From assembly GCF_037038585.1 (NCBI RefSeq), contig NC_092523.1:5833001-5897000 (forward strand): 64,000 nucleotides of DNA, written 5' to 3'. Position 1 is the stretch's first letter. The number at the start of each line of letters is the position of its first letter. Below, piece by piece: positions 26,896-40,391 of the stretch. The position numbers and the translations under genes were made by a program. The stretch comes from Patagioenas fasciata (Eukaryota; Chordata; Aves; Columbiformes; Columbidae). A model generated the notes under the pieces. It did no database searches, was not told where the DNA came from, and saw nothing but the letters and a program-made list of their open reading frames with translations.

Positions 26896-27136
26896 AGAAA
26901 CTCTGCCAGGGGAAATTTAGGCTGGATATTAGAAAAACTTATTTGCAGAGAGAGTTGTCAGGCATTGGAATGGCTGCCCAGGGAGGTGGTGGACTCACTG
27001 TTGCTTGAGGTTTTTAAACTGAGATTGGCCATGGCACTTAGTGCCATGATCTAGTAAATGGACTGGAGTTGGACCAAGGGTTGAACTTGATGATTTCTGA
27101 GGTCTTTTCCAACCCAGTCGATTCTGTGATTCTCTG
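26896..27136 (+). mobile_element. CR1 LINE, 3' end
   Basis: This is a plus-strand CR1 3' end of about 240 bp. Successive blocks match the ORF2 C-terminus and 3' UTR of a CR1 subfamily. They are 'gccaggggaaatttaggctg' (about 26906), 'ggctgcccagggaggtggtg' (about 26973), 'ggcacttagtgccatgatct' (about 27032), 'gggttgaacttgatgattt' (about 27081) and 'gaggtcttttccaaccca' (about 27099). The tail 'gattctgtgattctctga' (about 27119-27136) is the 3' octamer repeat. The 'ggcacttagtgccatg' stretch distinguishes this subfamily from the copy at 50.1 kb. The element is 5'-truncated and has no coding capacity. Confidence 0.93.
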
Positions 27137-27953
27137 AAAGTATTTCACAAGCACAGAGACATAAGATGATGTCTCTTTCGCAAGTGACAGAATAAAAGTG
27201 GATCTGACAGAGAAAAAGCATACTAAGAAAACCAGTGCCTTTCAACACATTGAACACATAAATTCATGTTAGATTAGTCCCAGGACAAAAGAAGGAGGAA
27301 TGAAGCATTTGAATTATATTCTATTAGTGGGGTTGGTATAATACCATTTACCATTACAGGCTTTGTAGTAGTACTAAAGTTTCCTTTGTTAGTTACATTA
27401 CATTGTGAATGTAAAGTATGATTAGTTATGTTGGGACCTTGACCATCAGAAAAAGAGAAACCAAGGCAGTCTTCTAGGAAAAAAAAAAACAGCTTAGATT
27501 TGTTGCTTAAACTCTAGGGTTTGGCGTTCCATATACTTCAAATTTTATTGTGACAGTCAGTGATGGAGATTTGCCAGAGTTGTCAGACTTGATTTATAAC
27601 CTTAATTTTACAAGACTTCAATGATCTCAATACTCGTGATCTACAAGCAAACAAATGTGGCGTTTCTTAAATATTTTGAGAATTCAATAATTTGCAAGAA
27701 GAAACTGAGTAGAACTCAATTATTTCTTAAAAAAAAAAAAAACAAAAACCTGTCCAAATCCATCACTGAGGAGTTCAACTATTAGTTGTTTTTATTATTA
27801 ATGTTTCCCTTTAGTTTTTCAAAATGTCAGCTTCACCAATAGCCTCTGACAAAAAGTTTTGCAATTTTATTTATGAGAAGGTCCAAAGAAAAAGGAGCAA
27901 AGCAAGATGCAGGAATAGGTAAGGAAGAAGTAGATACGCTCCATCAAGCTTGG

Positions 27954-28055
27954 CATACAGTGTTATGTGTTTATTATGTTAAACATAAGTAAACACAAAT
28001 GTTTCATACAGTGTTATGTGTTTATTATGTTAAACATAAGTAAACACAAATGTTT
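27954..28055. repeat. Perfect tandem duplication, 2 x 51 bp
   Basis: Bases 27954-28004 and 28005-28055 are identical over all 51 positions and directly adjacent. Each unit contains a foldback. GTGTTTA can pair with TAAACAC, and a TTATG arm can pair with CATAA across one bulged base, leaving a short A/T-rich loop. Perfect identity in noncoding DNA implies a recent event or an assembly or replication slip. It matches no transposon known to me. Confidence 0.95.
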
Positions 28056-30921
28056 TTATTAACTCTATTAACACACTCTGTAGATGTCACAGTAGAAAAA
28101 CAGACTCTGACAGGGATTTTTTACCTAATCCCCTTAAGAAATGAGGTTTATGAGGTCATTCTTTCTTGATTAGTCCATCTGGCACTTCTGCTCCCCATTA
28201 ATATTGAACATATTTTCCAGTCTCAACCAAATTCAAGAGAGTAGTACAGATCTGAAATATGTTAAATTACAACAAACATGAAAAAAGGCAGAAAAATTGA
28301 GACAAACCTATTTCTAAATCAACAGGAGAAAAGGTTTATGTACAGATCTGGCAACAGAGAATCCACAAAGAGGAATAAAACCTTATGAATGTCTCAACAA
28401 AGTTAAAGCTTTAATGGATTTTATGGTGGATGTCATTACTATGGAACAGACGTGTCCCATCATGGACTGCAAAGGCATAGCAGAGACAGATCTATGCACT
28501 GTAGGTGGGACAATGGACTGAAAGGGGTTGAAATTCAGATCAGTGGTTCAAGGGATTTCTTTTCACAGCTCTTTTCCCTGGCAATTTGAATCACCTGGTT
28601 TTACATTTGAGGGAAGGACCCAATGATATACTAATTTCTATCCAGAGAGACCTAATGTCTCTGAGGTTTTTACCATTGTTTAAAAGTGATGGAACCAAGG
28701 ATCTCTGCTTAATTTTTATGAATTTAGAAAAAGACAAAGCTGCACTACAGAAATTATTAAGCTCATATATGAAAATTTTGCTCAGCTAATTAAGGCTGCA
28801 TTAATGAAGTGATCAAATGAAGGTCATAATTAACATTAAATCAATAAATCAATGTTTTTTAAAAACTGATCATTCATCAGAATAATACAGAAGTTAATAC
28901 ATTTTTTTTTTTTAAGATGAATTATTCAGTTTTTAGCCTTTTCTTGGGATTAGACTCCTTGGTTTCTTTTTATCGGAGACTCTATGTTTATTCTGTCCTA
29001 GTTGGTGTCTGTGTGATTAATGATCAGATTTAAAAAAAAATAGATTTCTAATGCAATTTAGAAGGCTATACACAAAAGAACATGGTCTGCAGCCATGTAA
29101 AGTTATTCTTGAGATTTTCCTTGTCCGGAGCAAAAAGGTAAGCAAATTTGGCATGATTGTGCTAAAAGGTTTGACTTTTTGTGTATGCCTGGCACCACAT
29201 TGGCTGTTCATGTAACTTATCAATATTATGCATACATTGTTAGCTACATTCAATGAACATATTGTGGGTACTGAACAGAAATACCTAGGCATCTGTACAA
29301 GGTCAGGATTGACAGTCTAAAATCATATCCTGCCCTTTAACATGTAAGTCATCTAAAGAAAAGTAGCTAACTGTCTTTTTATCTTTAAAGGAAATTAATA
29401 GTGGTGCCACTTCTCTTTTCCAGAAAACTTGAGACCAAAAGATTATGTGTAAGGTTATATGACACTCTTGGTTTGACAGGACTAACACACACATCTTTCA
29501 GATAAATTCAGTCTCAGTCAAGCTAGGCAGAATTGTATGATTTAAGTGAAGAAGACATTATCTCTCTCGAAGATAGGACACAGCAGGAAAGACTAAGAAA
29601 TTCAAAGAATGAAAAAATAGATAAAGTAAGAAGTATCTTGTTATAATCTTCTTTGTGACCCAGTCACCTTTCCAAATGTAGCAGTTTATATTTACTTTTA
29701 AAATGTGGAAACTGGAGAAAAGATTATGAGGCGGGTATCAGCATGTTTTTGTTGTGTGCATTCATGTGCCTTTTTTACTTTGTGTATGCTTGTTGGCTTT
29801 GGTTTGCTTTTATTTCACATTCTATTCAAATCAAACTTAAATACTTGATGTTTTATTTTTTTAAATGTTGAGAATAGATTTCTGAAATAAGAAACATGAA
29901 AAGGATGGACTTTGCCTCTTATTTTCAAATAGCTCCTTCTTCCTCAAAAAAAACCCAGAAGAATGTTGAATTAGCTAATGAAGTCCTTTCTTCTAATTAA
30001 AACACAATTACTTAACATATTTGGCTTTTTTAACAAGTCTTTTTTATTAGCTAAACGTTCCATTCTTTACTGTTAAAATTCTTACAGGCAAAAAAAAGTC
30101 TCATTTACAAAATATACTTAGCTCATTCATTTCATTTTTAATACACAGAAAAAAATATCTGCAACATTTAAGGAAACATCAAATTTTCTGCAGTGAGCTG
30201 TTTGATGGTTGTATATTGCTGATGAAATTACATGAAGTTGTTGCTTATTTTTTAAAAATTTATCTTAACCCCTGGAAATATGGTTCATGGATTGAAAACT
30301 CAAATGAATATAGGAAAGAATCCCCACATAGAAATGAGCCATTCAATCACTTTCACAGCATACAACTCACAAATACGCGTGGGTCATATGGATAATAGAA
30401 AGATCCTGCTTAAATGTTTCATGCCAGCAGAAACAAAAAAGCACCCAGGCTAAACCATTATTAAGATATAAATAGGCTTGTAAACAATTTAATTGCATAA
30501 AAGAGCTGGTTTCCTTGGGACTACAGCAATTTGCATAATGAACTGCAGCAGTAGCCCTACCATATTCTGTGTTAACTGATGTAAAGGGAGATTGTCAACT
30601 TTTCAAATTCTAAATGGCATTGGTTTGCAATCCTTTTCACCAGGAAGGAGCTCTAAGAAGCAAAAATGTATGTGTGAGGAGGACTTTTTAGGGTTTCATC
30701 CAATTCAGTCTTTTTTATAAGCACTGGTAAACAACACATGCTTCTTTCAAACGATGTCCTCATGAGAATGATTATTTGTCTTATTAGAACTCACATTTCA
30801 TAAAGAACCTCTCAGTCTATCATGTCTATTTCCTTGCTAGCTGTCCCTGAAACAATGGTTGAGACCTGAAAATTTCCCTTTTTAGGAGCATTGTCCCTTT
30901 TAAAAACTATTTCCTTTAGAG

Positions 30922-30940
30922 GTTGTTTGTTTGTTTGTTT
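30922..30940. repeat. (GTTT)n microsatellite
   Basis: Four uninterrupted GTTT units. Confidence 0.85.
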
Positions 30941-31044
30941 CTTATTCAAGGGAGCTTGTATTTTTCCATTATTTAGTGGGTGTCTAGCGCCCTATTAGAT
31001 AAGCTTAGGATAACAAGCACATCTGAATGAGACTGGAAGATATA

Positions 31045-31215
31045 AAGCCACAAGATTGTAAAGTGATTTCGGGAGGTCTCTAGCCGAATTCCCTGTCCAA
31101 AATCAGGTCAACCATGAATTCAGAGCTTTATCCAGTCTGATCTTGAAAACTTCCAAAGGTGTAGATTCAACAACCTTTCTTGACTGCTTCATTGTGGCTC
31201 AGCTCCACACATCAT
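31045..31215 (-). mobile_element. Old CR1 LINE 3' fragment
   Basis: This is the reverse complement of an older CR1 type. Plus-strand antisense landmarks are 'gggaggtctctagccgaatt' (about 31071), 'caaaatcaggtcaaccatga' (about 31098) and 'gagctttatccagtctgatc' (about 31122). 'cttgaaaacttccaaaggtg' (about 31142) and 'gattcaacaacctttcttga' (about 31165) complete them. The usual 'gcctgttcca' block is eroded, and similarity fades after about 31215. The different internal wording from the copies at 4.4 and 17.6 kb indicates a separate, older subfamily. There is no coding capacity. Confidence 0.8.
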
Positions 31216-32609
31216 TTTGAAGAAGCACCTGTAAGACAGACAAATTATATCCTAGAGATATTATAAAGCCATGATATGAACTAAAATATCTCAAACTACG
31301 CATAAGGAAGTAACCCTCCTGCTGCTGATTGAGAATTCACCTTTTGACAAAGAAGGAATTAAATCACAGAGTTAGCACAATAAAAATCAGAATTCTGCTG
31401 CATGCCCTTTTTTGCTGACTGAGGTTTTCAAAGTGTTTGGAAGGTGCACAAGTTTTACAATATTTGGGAGGAAACACATTCATTTTCATAGCATGTTTGG
31501 GAAGCCAATAGGAGGCTTCTCTATCTGCTGATCGTGCTTCTTGTTAAGTGGCCCAAAATGCTCCCTGAGGTTTTACTGTCTTCTTGTCAGTTTTACCTCT
31601 CTGTATGCAGTATATAGAGATGTCCTTTTCTGCATCAACACATGGCTGTTCAACTCATCTTTCACCAGCAAAGATATCTGCAAAATTTACTACTAGATAA
31701 TAGAACTTTAGATTATTTTAGGTTAACTTATAAAATGATAAAAAATGAAAAAAAAATAATCTCTCTCTCAAAAAAAAAAAAAAAAGTTGATATTAGACTA
31801 ATAAGGCCCCAGTTGCACAACTATATTGATATAACACATTGTAAGTTTAAATTTTCAAATTAGGTTGAAAAATAACCATGGTGTACTCCTAAATTTGGGA
31901 GAGATTTATTTTATTTTTTTTTAGCTTCCAGAATGAGAATCAGGTGAAAAAAGGTCCTATAAAATTATGATGTTTTACAAATGAAAATGTTCACAGAATT
32001 TTGAATTTTTTTAGCTATATTTCAGTGCACATCACTGTGCAAAAGAGTACACGTTGACTAACCAGAATTCTCTGGCATGAGATTCAGCATGTAGTAATAT
32101 AACTGCAGCAAATTAAATATTTCTTGAATATAATATTTGTGTCTCTCTTCAGACATCACTGTGAACCCTAGATTGCTATATTCTTATCAAAGTATGTCAG
32201 CTGAACGTCTGACAGAAAGGGGCTTTAGGGGAGGATTAAGGATAAGTCCTTTTCAAATGAACTGTTAAATGTAGCCTTGGGAAACTCATCTATGAAAAAA
32301 AAAGACATTCAAGAGTTATAAGATATATCACGAAGAATATAATTCACTGCCACTACTTTTGGCTACCTCTTTTCCATCTGTTTTCCTTTTCTTCAGAAAC
32401 ATTAACTATGTTTTAATTTTTTTTTTTCAACAGAAAGAGAGAAAAATGGCTGATTTCCTTTTTTTCAGTCTTTTCAGGGTTCTTCATGCTTAAGCTGGAG
32501 AACGTTTAGCACATGAAGTAGATACTGAACTGATGTTGCCAAAGTCAAAGGTGACAATTTTTCTTAGTACTCAAGAAGCAATTGCACAAAACCCTTAGAC
32601 ACATGGCGT
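31216..32609. other. Gene-free stretch
   Basis: AT-rich DNA with an A16 run at 31770-31785 following a short CT repeat. No gene or transposon is recognised. Confidence 0.55.
31770..31785. repeat. A16 homopolymer
   Basis: Sixteen A residues preceded by a (CT)4 stretch. Confidence 0.85.
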
Positions 32610-32700
32610 GAACTGTGGGGTAGTTAAATGCAGGGAGAGGATTTGAATTTTATGATCCTTGTGGGTCCCTTCCAACAGGACATTCCATGATTCTATGACT
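32610..32700 (+). mobile_element. CR1 LINE 3'-terminal fragment
   Basis: Only the last 90 bp or so of a CR1 is recognisable, in plus orientation. 'atgatccttgtgggtccctt' (about 32652) and 'ccaacaggacattccatgat' (about 32672) lead into 'tctatgactcc'. This wording belongs to CR1 types whose 3' end reads 'gggtcccttccaac'. The upstream boundary is uncertain because the first 30-40 bases are only weakly similar. Confidence 0.82.
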
Positions 32701-32702
32701 CC

Positions 32703-35700
32703 ATGTAAAATATTCACAGCAGATGCATTAGCCAACAATTTGCTGACATAGCACATACAATATTTTTATAAGTTTTGAGGCCATAAGCAGATGGTAACAA
32801 CTTAAGGGTGATGACTGTATTATGACTACAGATTTGGATTTCACTGTTGTCATGATTCGTTTTATTCAATTTTTCATAGTCAATAATATCATTAACACTG
32901 TATTTTTTTTCCCAAAGAAAACAGCACAAACATATTAACTAAACTCATTTTGAATCTATTTCCCTTCCTTCTGTCAGCCTGCTCTCTTGGTCATACATTT
33001 TGGAAGAATATTTCCTCCACAGAAAAAGAATGAGAAATGCTATTCTAACTGAAATTATGTTGCATATAATATTTCTGGAGGCTTATAAAAGTCATGTTCA
33101 CAATAGTGCCTGATTGCTCCCTGTATTTTCATTACTCTTTCCTATTTCGATCTATTCATGGTGGCATTGGAAGGAGAATCAAGAATTTCATTTCTGTGTG
33201 TCTCTGGATAGTTAGATAACTACTTTTTCAGCTCGCAGAAAACTGTTACCTAGTTCCATAGTCTTCATAAATGGGAAATATCCATTTTTACACAACTACT
33301 TTGCCCACGGAAAAGATATGAGCAAGGTTAATGAGACGAAAAGTTCATGCTGCAGTCACACCTCACTTGTTGGCTGAAGCTGAATTAGGTGAAGAAGTTG
33401 CTGTTTTAATTTGTCCCGAGCTGCTGTGGACTGTGTAAGGAATGGACACATCTGCACCTTCCAGTTTTCCAGCACAATAGATTCTGTGATGTCTCCCTAG
33501 GCAGGTTCAAGCCACATAATCACATAATCATGACATTTTTTTCTAATTTTGTATTTGATCTAATCAGTTTAGAGAGTCACTACTCATGTAGATATGTTGG
33601 AAAATCTGAAGGGTCAATAGCCTTTGGGGGTGGAAGGAAAAGAGGCTGAGGGGTCATTTGAAGGAAGTAGAGCAGAATATATGTGCTCAGAGCTTTCAGC
33701 TAAAAAAGCAACAGCCAAAACTTGGTACTAGGTATTCCAGCTTCCTCCATAAGATGAAATTTAAGCACCAGAGGGGAGAAGATTGCCTCCTGCAAGTTGA
33801 GCTAGGAGCAGCCATAAGAAATGAAATTGAGAGATTGAAGTTGATGAATTCTTGTTTCAGGTTCAGATTCTCCCTTTTTGGGTATCAGGTTCCTTTTCCT
33901 TCGGTTCCATCACAGGACTTAAGTTGATTCATTATTTTCCTTGCAGTTTTTGTCCAGGATAATGATGTTAGTGATGATGAAAGTCTTCTATGGAATAAGT
34001 TAATAGCTGTGCTATCGATTCAGAAAGAGGCAGAATGGGTTTTTAGGCAACTGAAGGACATTGGAACCTGCGCAGGCTATGGGAGAGGTTCTTTCTCCAC
34101 TGTGCAGGAAAAATATGAGAGTCTCAATGGAGCTCCAGGAAAGGACTGGATCTTGGAGAAGAAAGAGAGGTAGAAAGAAAAGGCACATTTCACTGCATTT
34201 GCCTGGAAAGGGTATACACTGGGAAGAGGAGCGGAGGGCAGTGAGGAGAAAATTCTGTCCTTGATATCATTTACATATTTTTTTTTTTAAAAATACTTTG
34301 GTTAAAAAACCCAAAAAGTGGAAGTCAGATCTTCCTCTACATCAATGAGAGAATATTTTACTCTGTAAACTAGAGATTAATGGCTTCTGTTACACATAGA
34401 TTAGCCTGGTATTTCTGTTCACTTAGCAGAGAGTGATAAAGATATTTCAGTTTTCCTCAGCTTAACTTCCTGAGCCAGTGTCTCAGCTCTGGGACTGTCA
34501 TGTATACGTGACAGGGGACAAGATTACCTGGAAACTTTAGACTGCGTATTTTTCAGTTAAGATACAAAGTATTAGGTTCATCTCAGTTGCAGACATCTCA
34601 AAGTCAGGCATCCAAGCAATCTTAATTTTGTTAACTTTGTATTAACTCAAAAGATAGACCACAGGACTAGTTTATTCTTAGGTCTATATTTAAGTTCTGG
34701 ATGGCTACATAATGTGGACACTTTGCCTCATGTAAGGCAGGCCCTGAAGTTTCTAATATTGTGTTTCAAAGGTGAGAAGAAACATTTTTCAGATGCAACA
34801 TATGCCTCAGGTTGACCCTTTGCAATAGGACAGTTTCATTCTTTCAGCAACTTTGTCTTCTCAATCTTGACTAGGGAAATCCACCTTTGGTGTAAATCTA
34901 CTGCTTCATATAAGTAGCAAATTTAGTGCATTTTTAAACTGTATTTTCTACTGATAATAAAATACTATATTCTATAATAAAAATATAATACTGTCCTCAC
35001 TAAAATATGCAGTGCAAGAAGAGATCATTTTGAATGAAAAATCATTTGCAACTTTGTTGAAGAATGGCAAAGCTGATTTTGTTAAATTATAAATTATTGC
35101 TCTTCTGCTTCCTTCCATTCATGAAGCGTGTCTGCAATTACCGCTTACCAACATTTGTTAAATGAGTGGGAAAGAAAATGGTTTAACTACATCTCTCATT
35201 TTTCATGACTTTTTAAATTTTTTTGCTATTTAAGAAGCAAATTTGTACATCTTCTTCCCAGAGGAGGAAAAAAAAAAATGTTGAAATATATCTGATACAG
35301 GTATTACAGAGATAATAATAGGACACCATTACATATAGTTATATAAAAACTGTGTACAGAAGATTTTGAGATTAACAATTTACATGTCAGTTTTAACAGA
35401 TGCCACATTAAACTGCTCCCAATGTTGTTGGACACCTTGATAACACAATGCCCTCTCTAGGACTGAATGCAGCTCCAATGTAAATAGAAATTAAATGGTG
35501 AGGAGTCTAATAACCCATAGGACTAGCTGCTAAATCCAGGCCTAAATTTCTGTTGATTTTGAAGAGTCAGAGCTAAGTGTCCCTGGAGGACTGCTTTGAT
35601 CAGAGTCCTGCAAAGTTTTGAGTTGTGTTATAACAAAGTGAATAACATCTTTGGCTATTGTGGGAAAAGACACTAGCTAACTTGTACTCTTAAGGCTTGT

Positions 35701-35708
35701 TTCTTGCA
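32703..35708. other. Gene-free stretch
   Basis: AT-rich to moderately purine-rich DNA. Open frames at 33658-33927 and 34061-34264 are short and unrecognised. No repeat family is identifiable. Confidence 0.5.
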
Positions 35709-35812
35709 TAGATGAGGTTCTTAGGGACCTAGTTTAGTGACAGTGCTAGGTTAATGGCTGGATTCACTGATCTTGAGGGTCTTTTCCAATCAAATGATTC
35801 TATGATTCTGTT
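35709..35812 (+). mobile_element. CR1 LINE 3'-terminal fragment
   Basis: A plus-strand CR1 tail of about 100 bp: 'gatgaggttcttagggacct' (about 35711), 'agtttagtgacagtgctagg' (about 35731) and 'gatcttgagggtcttttcca' (about 35770). It ends in 'atgattctatgattctgtt', the CR1 octamer repeat. It is strongly 5'-truncated. Confidence 0.88.
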
Positions 35813-36171
35813 CAATTATTCTGAAAATTTTATCATTCCCCTTGTGCATGTGAGTAGCCTCATCAAAGTTAGCATTTTTTCGCAAACACAACACAAAATT
35901 GGTAGTTGTATCGTGAGTGATGAAATGGAGATGAAGGGATGGGAATTCATAGAAGGAAGATGTTTTATCTTTGGTATTTATCAATTAAGTTTGATCTTTG
36001 GTTAAACAAATAACTTTAGTCCCAGCTCCTGTGAGCTCCTGATTTACGCCACTACAAAACTGCTACGCATGCAAAACATCAGTTTTAGTGGATATATAAT
36101 ACTATACTGCTACTTTGTGAAATAGTGCATGAAGAACTTTTAACCTTATGAGAAGTGTTTTGATGTAAAAT

Positions 36172-36190
36172 CATATGTATATATATATGA
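36172..36190. repeat. (TA)n microsatellite, short
   Basis: Alternating T and A with one G interruption. Confidence 0.75.
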
Positions 36191-36541
36191 TAGCTTTAAG
36201 ACTGATGTTACTAGTGACAGAATAATCAATATTAATAATGATATTAGTACTAATAGCAAGCATTTTTCTCTGTGAAGCTGCAAGTAGAAAGTTGTTAATT
36301 TGTAGCCAAAACTAAGAAAAAAGCTGAGAGAAAGATTTTTCTCACACAGTAGCAAAAACTTTAGGAATAAAGAAACTTAGAGAAACTGACACATTGCTAA
36401 GGGTAATGACACCTAGAAGGCATAATTAAAATATTAAAGAAAATAGGAAAGAATATAGAATATACAGGGCAAGTTGCCAAGGAAACCAGCACAAAATGAA
36501 GTCCACAGTTTTAACCTTTATGATGTGGAGACACGAATGCA

Positions 36542-36556
36542 GACACACACACACAT
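36542..36556. repeat. (CA)n microsatellite, short
   Basis: About six CA units. Confidence 0.8.
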
Positions 36557-39500
36557 CCCTAATTTTCATGTCTATGGCGCTTTTTACATTCTGCCAAAAG
36601 CTAGAGTCTTCAAGGGCTGATTCTGTATACAATAAAATCAATTTATTTTGCATGAAAAGTACTTTTGATGTTACACTAAACAACATCAATGCAAAGTAAT
36701 TAGATTAGATAGATGTATCAGTTAGGTATTCCAGTAGAGTTGACAATCCTTTATGTCTCTATAGTCCATTCAAACACTACAATAAATAGTTTTCTTTATG
36801 AGTGTCTTCAATACTCAAATATACGAATAACCAATGCAAATTCCTGATGCCTCTGCAGCAAACTGACACAACAGATATTCCATCCATATATCTCAACTCT
36901 CTAGAAACAATATCTGCACTGAAAGAATTGTAACTAGGAATTGTTTGATGGTATCCTGGTGGAATGGGGCAAAACTCTGTCATAGGGTAAAACCATGACA
37001 AGAACAGTGCAAACAACTTAACACTACAGACAAAGGTGAAACAGTGTCATGGTACTGATTTATTTGTGCAAAGGTAGACCTTGTTATAAACCCAGGCAAT
37101 GTTTAAGTCTCATTTAAGTGCAGCATCATTTTCCTACCAATTTCTGGAGAACCTTGATGAAAAGAAATAGCTTGGAAAAAGCCCTCAGCACTTTGTTGGG
37201 TATTTGTGAATTGCATATTGGCATCACGATGTTCTCTCTACTGCGAGAGTCAACACTCATGCCCTAATGTCCCCATATACTCATTATACTGTGAGTATAT
37301 TCAGGCAGCACTGCTGGCTTTCCAAGCATTAAAAATACATAAGCACATGGATGAAAAGCCAAGCTTAGGTCAATGAAGCCTACTCAAAGGAAAAATATGC
37401 AACATTTAGAACCCAATACAACCTTAAAAAGTCCACATATCTTCTCGACTGAGGTCAGGTCTAGTTCCATCAACTTGAAATACCAACAGATCACATCTTT
37501 CCAACATTGCCCATGTAGAAAAAACAACAACAACAAAAATATCCAAACACTGAGAGCTCAGGCCAATCCTTCTAATGCTAGACAGAAACCTAATAGTGAG
37601 TGCAGAAGCATGTTTTATCCTTGCTTTATAACACCTTCTTACTTACAGAAGAGTTTCAGAACTGTTAACATTGATATGAGGTCTGATTTTTTCCCCTGAT
37701 TTTCTGTGCAGTATATCATCAAGTCATGTTGTAGCTACCACTTTTTCACAACTTCTCTTCCAGAACAGCACTTGATCCTTGGCAAGAAGAATCACTTTTC
37801 AGATTTTTTTTATTACCTTCAAATACTAGCAAAGATGTTTTCACTGTCAGCTGTTTATTTGTAGCATTTTTCTCTTTGTATTACAGACAGAATGCATCAA
37901 GAAATACAATGTGAAAAGCTAAGCAACAATTGGACAAGATAGACCTTCAGAGGTACTAGTTGATATTTACAATGTAGAGAAGGATGTATAATGTCTCTAG
38001 AAGGACAAACAGCTAGTTTTTCGGAGGTACTGTGTACTGCCATGAAATTGTTTCAGCATTTGCTTTAGATTATAATTAAAATGATGATAATTAAAATCTG
38101 AAATACAGGCCATTAAAATTAATTTACTAGCCTATATCAAAGAAATCCAGTCATGGTATCACATTTAATAATAGAGACCCTGGTAATAACTTACTCATTA
38201 ACATTAAAACAACTTTCTCCACTTTTGAAAATTGCTTCATATTTAAAGATGATCACACAGAAGTCAGTAATTCAAGATTTCCTCATTCAAGAAGTAATCA
38301 GTAGGAATTTAGACAGACTTTTAAAGTAAGTGGTAAGTCCAAAATGCTATTCCCTGGAAAAAGAAAACTGACCTCCTTATCTTTCGTTAGGTCAGAACAT
38401 CAAGTCAGGTGATTCACAGATTTAGAAGTAGCATTCAAGAAAGGTATTTTATATCTATAGCTATGAATACTATTTCAAGTGACAACAGAATATCTTGTGG
38501 GACTATTTATGATCTAAGAGCAGAATTCACAGAAAAAGTTTAAAAGTACAGGTCTACACAATACCACAAATTGCTGGTTGTTTTTTTTGATATCTTTTCT
38601 ACAGCAAAGTGATATGTTTTATTCACTGATGGTTTGTATTTAGCTGCTATTGGATATTGGAGGTTTAAAAGGTTTTTTGGTATAAATTCAACTCAATCAC
38701 TTATATTGTTGTTATTCTTGTTCCTTTTTGGTTTTCTCAGATTTATTGTTGAGAACTGAAACTTGATGAATATTTACTTGAAAAATATGCATGAATGACT
38801 TCCAGTGATAAATACATATTTATTATTCCTGCTTGCAACTCTATGGCAAAAAAAATACAACTATATACTAAAGTATGACAAGTAATAGTTACTGACCTAT
38901 GGAGGACTAGAGTCAAAGTGGAGCAGATAACCACTTTCTACAAGGAAAAGTAAAGCTGATGAATTTTCAAACTTCTTTTTTTTTTTTCCCTTTAGTCTGA
39001 TTTTTTTGTTTGTTTGTTTTAACTTCTTATATTGGCTTGGAAAGTTATAAGAATAGCTAATTAAATCCTGTTAATGTCTTTCTTGGGAGTAATGAAGTTA
39101 ACAGGAGACAGTGGTAAAAAAACCATCCTTCCACTTCTAGAACAAAGCTCTCCTTAGTATCTATACCCATTGTGTAAGCAAAGTTTACTGCAAAAGCTTT
39201 ACAAAGGTAGGTGAAAAAATTTTGAATGAAAAACTGGGCACATGAAACAGTGAAAAACTGCATCATCCAGAAACAAAGGTCAAAGCCTAAGATGTGAGCT
39301 TTGCCTGTAACCCATGGAAATTCAAGACCTCTCAAACTGGAACTGAAAACTAGATTCCAAGCTCGTAATACAAAATTAATAATAATATGCACATTAGAAC
39401 AAGTAAAATATAATAGGATATTAAGTAATAAAATATTTCTAATGGAAACATATTCAGAATTATATTCCTATGTATTTCTTACCTCCGTAAAATGAAAATT

Positions 39501-40391
39501 TTCAGTAACCATGGAACTATGTTAACAGAAAATGACATGCAATTGTAGTGGAGTGATCTTATCACAGATGATCCTCCTGCTTGGAAGGAGAGCTGAGTTT
39601 ATGTTAGTCTGTAGACAAGCATACCAGCAGAGAAACACAGCATGGTCTGTGGCAGTTGACAGGTTGATAAAGGCTTGAAAGTCATGACAGTGATAAAAAG
39701 TCAACACCATTAGATCACAGGAGACTGGCAATTTTAAATCTCAGACTGGTCAGTCACTTCTATTTCATAAGGTCTTGGATGATCTTTTAACCTGTACAAT
39801 ACACAGTGAAAAACAAATTTGTGAATCTTGGTTTACGTGTTTGCACTGTAAAATCAGGACATTTTTTCCAGATGTCCATGTGATTTCTTGAAACCAGACT
39901 TATTTAATACTCTATTGTCTTAATTCTAGAGAACTATGTCTGCATACTTTTTTCTAATAATATAAGATTCATGAGGTAATGCAAGAGTTTTGTTTCAACC
40001 TATCAGAATTGCATTTTATACTATGAAACTCAGAATACACACTGCATGTCCTGGAATGGAAAACATATGGGATATATGCTTACATTAGTAAATTGTGGGA
40101 TAGTGTTGGATGATCCAGCTCACAGGTAGCCAAACTTGGTGCATTCTCAACACCAATGATTCAGGGAGGGTGGTCCTTGGGATGAATAATCTTCAAAACT
40201 ACCCATTTGATTTGTTCTGTAGTCTGGTAAAAGAAAAATCAGGAGAAACTTAATTTTTGTGCAATGTGAATGGTGAAAAAGCTAATATCCAGCTCTAGGC
40301 ATGTAATCTGTGGACAAAAGCGTACCTTTGCTTGCAGGAGATATTCTTATCCTAAAGAAAATAACTCAAAAAGTCTGTTTTGTAAGGTTAG

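Larger units (their letters stand above)
27137..31044. other. Gene-free stretch with a tandem duplication
   Basis: AT-rich DNA without a gene. Contents are an A14 run at 27729-27742, the perfect 51-bp tandem duplication at 27954-28055, and a (GTTT)n run at 30922-30940. A segment around 30480-30620 carries an ATTTGCAT octamer but has no other recognisable identity. Confidence 0.5.
35813..40391. other. Gene-free AT-rich stretch
   Basis: No gene or transposon is recognised. Simple repeats occur at 36172-36190 (TA) and 36542-36556 (CA). A perfect 9-bp inverted repeat lies at 37275-37300. Frames such as 37373-37699 (108 codons) and 39057-39392 minus (111 codons) have no domain. Confidence 0.5.

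Noticed and set aside
34061..34264. 67-codon arginine/lysine-rich plus-strand frame
   Set aside because: Short purine-rich sequence without a domain, probably chance.
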